This document shows positions 12,755 to 17,659 of a stretch of DNA of 17,659 nucleotides, piece after piece (within the stretch, counting starts at the first letter, position 1; every line of letters begins with the position of its first letter). The notes under the pieces were generated by a model. It saw only the letters and a list, made by a program, of their open reading frames with translations, ran no database searches and was not told the origin of the DNA. This DNA comes from Paraktedonobacter sp035294465 (lineage in GTDB: Bacteria; Chloroflexota; Ktedonobacteria; Ktedonobacterales; Ktedonobacteraceae): NCBI GenBank assembly GCA_035294465.1, contig DATGKW010000186.1, positions 1-17,659 of the forward strand. The letters run 5' to 3'. The translations under genes and the position numbers were made by a program.

Positions 12755-14101
12755 ATGGCTCAAGCTGTACAGGAAGTTCCCGGCGGGGCAGTACCCCGTG
12801 CATCCCTGGGAGATACGCTGACGCTGGCATTCAGGCGTCACCCGGCGCTACTTCTCCGTTTTGCGCAAACGTACGGGGATCGCGTCTATCTCCGCGCCCC
12901 CGGTTTCAGTATTTTTTTTCTTTTTCATCCAGATGATGTTCGCCAGGTTCTAGTTGTTCAGGGAAACAAATTCTGCAAAGGCATGGGGGTGTACATGCTC
13001 AGTCGCTTGCTAGGGCAGGGACTATTGACCAGCGAGGGGGAGTATCATAAGAGGCAGCGCCTCTTGATTCAACCGGCGTTCCATCGCCAACGTATTGCCA
13101 GCTACGCTACAACCATGGTGGATCTGGCCCACCAGCACGCAGCATCCTGGCGAGATGGGGCGGAAGTGGATATGGTTTCCGAGATGATGGCAATCACCTT
13201 CAGAGTCGCAGGCAAGACGCTTTTCGGCGAAGATGTCTCGGCGGATACGGCCACCATGCGGGAAGGGATGGCTGCTTCGATGCAAGCCTTTGAGCAAGTG
13301 GGTACGTCTCCCTGGGCGCTCCAACTGGAGCGCCTGCCACTGCCGGTCATGAGGCGTTTCTTTCGGGCGCGTGAGAAGATAAATGCCATAGTTTACCGGA
13401 TGATTGAGGAGCATCGTCGCTCCGGCGACCAGGGGGATATCCTTTCTATGCTGTTGCAGGTCCGAGATGAAAATGGGCGGGGATTGAATTCCGAGCAGGT
13501 CCGCGACGAGGTGTTGACACTGCTGGCGGCTGGCCACGAGACAACGGCGAATGCGCTTGGCTGGACCTGGTATCTGCTGGCTCAGCATCCAGAGGTTCGC
13601 ATCAAAATGCAGCGGCTGGTTGATGAGGTGGTGGGCGAGCGCTTGCCCACGTTTGAAGACCTGCCACGCCTGGCCTATGTCGAACAGGTGCTGGCTGAGT
13701 CAATGCGTCTCTATCCGCCGGTCTGGGCCTTTGATAGACAGGCTATCAGTGATGTACGGATAGGTGATCTTACCATTCCTGGAGGCACGCGCGTTGTTGT
13801 CAGCCAGTACGTGACACACCGCGATCCACGCTACTATCCCGATCCTGAGCGCTTCGATCCCGAACGCTGGACACCCGAAGTGCGTGTGGAACGTCCCAAA
13901 TTTGCCTATTTTCCCTTTGGAGGTGGTTCGCGGCTCTGCATTGGCGAATCCTTCGCGTGGACAGAAGGAGTGCTTATTTTGGCAACGCTGGCCAGGCAGT
14001 GGGAAGCTTCGCTGGTCTCTCCTCGTCCCATCGAGATTGAGGCCGCTGTCACCATGCGCCCACGCTATGGGCTGCGCATGATTCTGCACGCGCGCAAGTG
14101 A
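12755..14101 (+). CDS. Cytochrome P450 monooxygenase
   Basis: A 448-aa soluble haem-thiolate monooxygenase with no membrane anchor. The I-helix oxygen-activation motif is AGHETT (259-264), the ExxR motif is ESMR (315-318), the PERF-type segment is DPERFDPERW (363-372), and the haem loop is FGGGSRLCIG (388-397) with proximal ligand Cys395. These motifs are those of class II-like bacterial P450s related to the CYP102/CYP4 side of the family rather than typical Streptomyces CYP105/107. The ATG is preceded by AAGGAGG (12741-12747) at 7 nt; codons further upstream overlap tetR. It follows tetR by 25 nt. No ferredoxin or reductase gene is in the window, so redox partners must come from elsewhere. 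Likely a hydroxylating or coupling tailoring enzyme. Confidence 0.94.
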   Translation: MAQAVQEVPGGAVPRASLGDTLTLAFRRHPALLLRFAQTYGDRVYLRAPGFSIFFLFHPDDVRQVLVVQGNKFCKGMGVYMLSRLLGQGLLTSEGEYHKRQRLLIQPAFHRQRIASYATTMVDLAHQHAASWRDGAEVDMVSEMMAITFRVAGKTLFGEDVSADTATMREGMAASMQAFEQVGTSPWALQLERLPLPVMRRFFRAREKINAIVYRMIEEHRRSGDQGDILSMLLQVRDENGRGLNSEQVRDEVLTLLAAGHETTANALGWTWYLLAQHPEVRIKMQRLVDEVVGERLPTFEDLPRLAYVEQVLAESMRLYPPVWAFDRQAISDVRIGDLTIPGGTRVVVSQYVTHRDPRYYPDPERFDPERWTPEVRVERPKFAYFPFGGGSRLCIGESFAWTEGVLILATLARQWEASLVSPRPIEIEAAVTMRPRYGLRMILHARK

Positions 14102-14267
14102 TTACGCTTTACCCTTCTGTTTGTATCGTTCCCTTATACTAAAAGTGGTCCATAAGAAAAGTACGTGTTATACGCGCAGGAAGCTTAAGATGCGTCTCTT
14201 CTTCACGTGGACCTATTTGGGTCGAACGATCATGCTTGAATTCAACAAAGAAAAGGAGAACCTTTTT

Positions 14268-14483
14268 ATGGATATTGCAAGCCCCAAAGAGGTAGAAAAA
14301 TGCCTCCAGGGTGTTGATTATCCGGCGAAGAAACAGGATCTAATTCAACACGCAAAAGCTCATGGTGCTGACCAGCGAGTGATGGAGACCCTTCAGCAAT
14401 TACCTGAAGAGAACTTCCAAAGCCCTGTTGGCGTGAGCAAGGCAATTGGTGAAATCGGTCACCGCGGAGGTCCTACTCGCTAG
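14268..14483 (+). CDS. DUF2795 family small protein
   Basis: A 71-aa protein of the DUF2795 family, whose function is unknown. Seen: SPKEVEKCLQGVDYPAKKQDLI, then HAKAHGADQRVMETLQQLP and FQSPVGVSKAIGEI. This is the characteristic pattern of the family: a first helix, G(V/A)xYPAxKxxL, (N/H)GA, LQxLP, FxSPxxVxxAI. ATG 14268 is chosen because AAAAGGAGA (14251-14259) lies 8 nt upstream; the 49 codons before it carry no family sequence. It stands alone, 166 nt after the P450, and probably lies outside the biosynthetic cluster. Confidence 0.82.
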   Translation: MDIASPKEVEKCLQGVDYPAKKQDLIQHAKAHGADQRVMETLQQLPEENFQSPVGVSKAIGEIGHRGGPTR

Positions 14484-14567
14484 ATCGAGTAGAGAAGGAA
14501 CCTTTCATGAAAAGGGCAACATGAAGCAATGGCGCTTCGACTTCGCTCTCTTCATGGAAGGTTCTTT
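14473..14567. terminator. Hairpins between the convergent DUF2795 and methyltransferase genes
   Basis: Two stem-loops. CTACTCG (14473-14479) pairs with CGAGTAG (14486-14492), with the DUF2795 stop in the loop. A larger one pairs 14495-14511 with 14551-14567 at 15 of 17 positions, around a 39-nt loop that itself contains GAAGC..GCTTC. The right arm ends in TTCTTT on the plus strand. The larger stem reaches into the last codons of the minus-strand methyltransferase gene. A bidirectional terminator fits. Confidence 0.5.
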
Positions 14568-15388
14568 AGCCATACAAGTACTACGACATCGAGACCTTTC
14601 CGATCAATATGTTCGTCAAGCACAGTCCATAATCCCAGGGAGATGGCTTGTCTCAAAAGAGCATCCCGCTGCAATGCAGCGCAGAGCATTGCCAACCGTC
14701 TTCCCCTTTTTAGGACACGGTACAATTCAGAAAGTGCTTCAACGACGAGAAGTGTAGCATACTCATAATATGGAGGTTCGGTATCAATCGCATCAAACGT
14801 TTCATCAGGAAATGGTAAATGTCGAGCATCTGCAACGATATGGTGAGTTCCAAAATGTGAAAGTCCGTGCTGAAGGATAGGATCTGAATCACAACTGACT
14901 ACTTCATAGTGGTCGGCGAGTGCCTCGATGACTATTCCCCCTACTCCCGCAAAAGGGTCAAGAAAAAGTGATCCAGGTTCAGTGGCGACAAGATTCACGA
15001 GTAAACGTGCGTCAAGGACAGGCAATCCCCGTCGGCTGAGATGCCCCCCATCGCCGCGGTAGCCAGTCACTGGACGCACGTTTCCAGAAGAGGTTTCCAG
15101 TAAAAAGGTTCGCCGATCAGGTGCGCCTTCACGTAGGGTCTCAGGATGCTCTTCAAACAGGCGATGCCGTCGATACCATCTATGGTGCCATTGAAGCGTG
15201 TCTCTCGGGATAATGCGCGGACGTTTGGAGCGTCTCGTCGCCTCGGGAAGAGGTTCTAGCCAATCGACTGCTGCTCTGTAGCCTGGACGGGATAAGCGAA
15301 GACGAGCTGCCTCAAGTTCTTCAGAGGCAAGAAGAAGCCAGAAAGCTGCTCCTTGCTCAGAAAGTGGGCCTTTCTCGGAAATCCTCAC
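14552..15388 (-). CDS. TRM11-like SAM-dependent methyltransferase (RNA or DNA base methylase fold)
   Basis: A 278-aa class I methyltransferase. The C-terminal half has GLPVLDARLLVNL (121-133), the SAM motif LDPFAGVGGIVIEAL (143-157), ARHLPFPDETFDAI (188-201) and TEPPYYEY (203-210) at the catalytic NPPY/DPPY position, followed by LYRVLKRGRRLAML. This order matches TRM11/THUMP-type tRNA guanine methyltransferases and related DPPYYD enzymes. The N-terminal part (FWLLLASEELEAARLRL) may be a reduced substrate-binding domain. The catalytic Asp/Asn is replaced by Glu, which is unusual. The start is GTG with a weak ribosome-binding site, and the frame stays open for about 12 more codons upstream, so the start is uncertain. 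Target nucleic acid unknown; probably chromosomal housekeeping. Confidence 0.75.
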   Translation of the reverse strand: MRISEKGPLSEQGAAFWLLLASEELEAARLRLSRPGYRAAVDWLEPLPEATRRSKRPRIIPRDTLQWHHRWYRRHRLFEEHPETLREGAPDRRTFLLETSSGNVRPVTGYRGDGGHLSRRGLPVLDARLLVNLVATEPGSLFLDPFAGVGGIVIEALADHYEVVSCDSDPILQHGLSHFGTHHIVADARHLPFPDETFDAIDTEPPYYEYATLLVVEALSELYRVLKRGRRLAMLCAALQRDALLRQAISLGLWTVLDEHIDRKGLDVVVLVWLKNLP

Positions 15389-15695
15389 TTGCAGATTTCT
15401 CAGTAAAAAAAAGAGCTTCTGTCAGAGCCACAGCACGTGCTTTGCAGCGCGCCGGCCAAAGGTAGAAAATCAAGAGTGTTTCATCCATCTGTAGAGGTAT
15501 CTTTTCTCGTATTCATACAATTTGGGCGAAACCATCCCCGGGATGGAACCATGAACCCTCTATTCAGCCCCCTTCTCATAGTGTATAATATCGAACCGAA
15601 TGAGAATCCAGGGAAAGTCTATGCCAGGCGGGCGCAATAGCCGCGTACAGGGCGCATATACTACGATCAGTTATGGCTCGGAGAGGGGCAACGAA
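15389..15695 (+). promoter_or_regulatory. Promoter region upstream of miaB with a perfect palindrome
   Basis: This 307-nt gap separates the divergent methyltransferase and miaB genes. TATAAT at 15584-15589 is a consensus -10 for miaB, though the -35 is poor. CCATCCC-c-GGGATGG (15532-15546) is a perfect odd palindrome, 37 nt upstream of that box, and could be an operator. An A8 run (15405-15412) lies just upstream of the minus-strand gene. No gene is evident inside. Confidence 0.4.
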
Positions 15696-17204
15696 ATGAC
15701 TACGACGACCTCGATTGCGCGAGGAAAGTATCATATCTGGACGGTCGGCTGCCAAATGAACCAGGCGGATTCGCAGCGCATCCAGGCTCTGCTGGATGAT
15801 TTGGGCTGGGAAGAGACGAGCATGGAGCAGGCAAACCTGGTGATACTGAATACGTGTAGCGTGCGTAAAGCGCCGGAGGAAAAAGCCCATAACCAGCTGG
15901 CGCAACTGAAGCATGCCAAAGAGAAACGTAGCGATTTGCTGGTAGCACTGATGGGCTGTATGATCGGTAATCAGAAAACTATCGACGAACTGAGCAAGCG
16001 CTATCCGCATATTGACCTGTTTATGAAAGTTGAGCAGGCTGACATTCTGCCGCGCTTTTTGGAGGAGCGCTGGACTCCCATCTCAGGCGCGGGCTGCCTG
16101 GATGTTGAATTCCTTCCTCAGACTGAAGAAGCCACGCCGGCGGAGCCGATTCAGCCAACAATCGCGGCCTTTAATCTACCGCTGACGGGCAAGCGTACAG
16201 TGTTGCCCATGGCTATCACTCCCAAACCTGGCGAGCGCGTCGCGCATTATCCCACGCGTGTTGAGCAGGCACCAGCCAGTCCGACAGCGTGGCTGCCGGT
16301 CATCCTGGGCTGTAACAAGGTCTGCACTTACTGCATTGTCCCTTACCGGCGCGGACGCGAGCGTAGCCGCCCGGTGGATGAACTGGTGGCAGAGGCTCGC
16401 ACGCTGGTTGCTAAAGGTGCTAAAGAGCTAACCCTGCTGGGGCAGACCGTCGAAGCGTATGGGCTGGATCTGCCGGGGCAGCCTGACCTGGCGTATCTGA
16501 TGGCGCATCTGAGCGAGATCGAGGGGCTAAAGCGCATCCGTTTCATGACATCTTACCCGCGTCATATGACCGATAGTATGATCGAGCGCATGGCGAAACT
16601 GCCCAAAGTCTGTGAACACCTGAATATTCCTGTCCAGTCGGGCGATGACAATTGCCTGAAGCGCATGAAGCGCGGCTATACCCTGGACGAATATCGCGAC
16701 CGTATCAGGCGCGTACGCGAGCTCTGGCCGGGCGTCTCGCTCTCAACCGATGTGATTGTTGGCTTCTGCGGCGAAACAGAGGAAGAATTTCAGCATACTC
16801 TGGAGCTGTTGGAGGAAATCCGCTTCGATGTGGTGCATGTCGCGGCCTACTCGGTTCGCCCCGGCACGGTCGCGGCTCGTTGGGAAGACGACGTTCCCCT
16901 TGCCGAGAAGAAGCGCCGCCTGCATGCTCTGGAGGAGGTTCAGGCCAGGATTGCCTTTGAGCTAAACCAGAAGCTGGTTGGCAAAGTGGAGGAGGTAATG
17001 GTCGAAGAAACTAACACCAGCCACGGGCGGCAGCAATGGAAAGGGCGCAATCGCACCAATAAATGGGTGTTTTTCCCACAGCCGGACGATGGCGTAAACG
17101 CATCCCGGCAACTACAGCCAGGCGATATCGTCCGGGTGCGAATTGAAAAGGCCACGTCCTGGTCCTTGCAGGGAACGCAGTGCAGTCAGAGCATGAAAGA
17201 TTGA
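15696..17204 (+). CDS. miaB: tRNA-2-methylthio-N6-dimethylallyladenosine synthase
   Basis: A 502-aa radical-SAM methylthiotransferase that adds a methylthio group to i6A37 of tRNA. The N-terminal UPF0004 domain has cluster cysteines Cys19 (TVGCQMN), Cys54 (NTCSVR) and Cys88 (MGCM). The radical-SAM domain has GCNKVCTYCIVPYRRG with Cys206, Cys210 and Cys213. Later segments EHLNIPVQSGDD and STDVIVGFCGETEEEF are typical of MiaB, and a C-terminal TRAM domain (about 435-502) binds tRNA. The protein is longer than the usual about 450 aa because of an about 60-residue linker (130-195) between the first two domains. ATG 15696 is chosen for GAGAGGGG (15681-15688), 7 nt upstream. RimO is the main alternative, but the NTC..PYRRG context favours MiaB. 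Confidence 0.93.
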   Translation: MTTTTSIARGKYHIWTVGCQMNQADSQRIQALLDDLGWEETSMEQANLVILNTCSVRKAPEEKAHNQLAQLKHAKEKRSDLLVALMGCMIGNQKTIDELSKRYPHIDLFMKVEQADILPRFLEERWTPISGAGCLDVEFLPQTEEATPAEPIQPTIAAFNLPLTGKRTVLPMAITPKPGERVAHYPTRVEQAPASPTAWLPVILGCNKVCTYCIVPYRRGRERSRPVDELVAEARTLVAKGAKELTLLGQTVEAYGLDLPGQPDLAYLMAHLSEIEGLKRIRFMTSYPRHMTDSMIERMAKLPKVCEHLNIPVQSGDDNCLKRMKRGYTLDEYRDRIRRVRELWPGVSLSTDVIVGFCGETEEEFQHTLELLEEIRFDVVHVAAYSVRPGTVAARWEDDVPLAEKKRRLHALEEVQARIAFELNQKLVGKVEEVMVEETNTSHGRQQWKGRNRTNKWVFFPQPDDGVNASRQLQPGDIVRVRIEKATSWSLQGTQCSQSMKD

Positions 17205-17228
17205 CGATTCTTGCCAGAGATTGAAATC

Positions 17229-17256
17229 TTGCAAGGTTGCGCGGTCGGGGTATAAT
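17229..17256 (+). promoter_or_regulatory. Sigma-70-like promoter for the TPR gene
   Basis: TTGCAA (17229-17234) and TATAAT (17251-17256) with a 16-bp spacer lie downstream of miaB and about 130 nt before the next start codon. A weak hairpin (CTTGC..GCAAG, about 17210-17235) overlaps the -35 and could end miaB transcription. The long leader contains GGTCGGCC twice (about 17308-17325). Confidence 0.5.
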
Positions 17257-17387
17257 AGGTTAACCGCTTCTCACTTGAGATTAGAATGAGATTGAAAAGA
17301 GAAAACAGGTCGGCCTGGGTCGGCCAGATAGGAGGAATCTCGCCTGAGCAGATTTATTAAGGAAAAAGATAGACAGAGGAGGAGTGA

Positions 17388-17659
17388 ATGACACAAATAC
17401 AATCGGGTGAAGAGAAGGCGCGACTGAAAAGGCAGTGGACCGAATTAGCAATTAAGCAGGCGCAGAGCAGCCAGTGGGAGGATGCAGTGATTACCAACAA
17501 GAACATCCTGCAACTTTTCCCGAACGAGGCGGAAGCCTATAACCGGCTAGGGAAAGCCTACAGCGAGCTGGGCCAGTATACGGAGGCGCGCGATGCTTAT
17601 TCACAAACCCTGGTTTACAGCCCAGGCAATATCATTGCCAAAAAGAATCTGGATCGCCT
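17388..17659 (+). CDS. Tetratricopeptide-repeat protein, 5' part only
   Basis: The gene runs off the right edge; 90 complete codons are visible. AGGAGG (17377-17382) lies 5 nt before the ATG. Residues about 18-85 contain two TPR units: AIKQAQSSQWEDAVITNKNI then EAYNRLGKAYSELGQYTEARDAYSQTL, with the usual Trp/Leu-Gly-Tyr-Ala spacing. TPR domains are protein-protein interaction scaffolds, and no further domain can be seen. Its position next to miaB with its own promoter suggests core chromosome. Confidence 0.85.
   Translation, partial: MTQIQSGEEKARLKRQWTELAIKQAQSSQWEDAVITNKNILQLFPNEAEAYNRLGKAYSELGQYTEARDAYSQTLVYSPGNIIAKKNLDR

Noticed and set aside
13022..13588. A 188-codon minus-strand open frame opposite the P450 gene
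   Set aside because: Fully antisense to conserved P450 sequence, with no ribosome-binding site or recognisable domain.
14108..14140. Promoter for the DUF2795 gene using TATACT at 14135-14140
   Set aside because: No acceptable -35 box at 16-18 bp; too weak to list as a feature.
14446..14757. A 103-codon plus-strand frame after the DUF2795 gene
   Set aside because: It overlaps the end of DUF2795 and runs antisense to the conserved C-terminus of the TRM11-like methyltransferase.
17344..17391. A CTG-initiated 15-codon frame with AGGAGG upstream, overlapping the TPR gene start as ATGA
   Set aside because: CTG starts are rare and the purine-rich leader easily produces such frames by chance; no ATG, GTG or TTG is available.

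Overview
The window looks like a chromosomal segment of a spore-forming Chloroflexota bacterium, most likely class Ktedonobacteria. This is inferred from the TnpB variant at the left edge, the style of the DUF2795, TRM11-like and MiaB proteins at the right, and mid-range GC; no 16S or other marker is present to prove it. It carries a compact type II (aromatic) polyketide biosynthetic gene cluster, which is best known from Actinobacteria.

Layout. Positions 1-1020 hold AT-rich DNA, a decayed IS605/IS607-type TnpB remnant and the leader of the cluster. Positions 1021-7255 are the core, all on the + strand: TcmJ/WhiE-II-like cupin, PF04199-type cyclase, O-methyltransferase-like protein, ketosynthase KS-alpha, chain-length factor KS-beta, an AcpS-type phosphopantetheinyl transferase, acyl carrier protein, and a TcmN/WhiE-VI-like aromatase/cyclase. 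KS-alpha and KS-beta overlap by 4 nt, and KS-beta and AcpS by 22 nt. Positions 7385-10209 hold a minus-strand zinc-free MDR/quinone oxidoreductase, a plus-strand manganese catalase and a minus-strand membrane-anchored hypothetical. Positions 10289-14101 are a second plus-strand operon with a good sigma-70-like promoter overlaid by two dyads, encoding a Baeyer-Villiger-type flavin monooxygenase, a possible 19-aa peptide, a TetR regulator and a cytochrome P450. From 14268 on come a DUF2795 protein, a minus-strand TRM11-like methyltransferase, MiaB (tRNA methylthiotransferase) and the start of a TPR protein, which look like ordinary chromosome.

How it fits together. AcpS would load phosphopantetheine on the ACP, and KS-alpha/KS-beta would build a poly-beta-ketone. 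The SRPBCC aromatase, the cupin and the PF04199 cyclase would fold and aromatise it; no ketoreductase is present, so a non-reduced TcmN/WhiE-like first ring is the simplest prediction. The methyltransferase, BVMO and P450 would tailor it. The gene set (cupin, KS-alpha, KS-beta, ACP, ARO/CYC) mirrors actinobacterial spore-pigment (whiE) clusters.

Most notable: the KS-beta has Arg at the position of the ketosynthase cysteine (usually Gln in chain-length factors) yet keeps both active-site histidines; KS-alpha has an altered AHGTGT motif; a dedicated AcpS with an N-terminal extension sits inside the minimal-PKS operon; and two diverged copies of a hairpin-containing intergenic element bracket the cyclase-to-aromatase block. 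No rRNA, tRNA or CRISPR array was seen.
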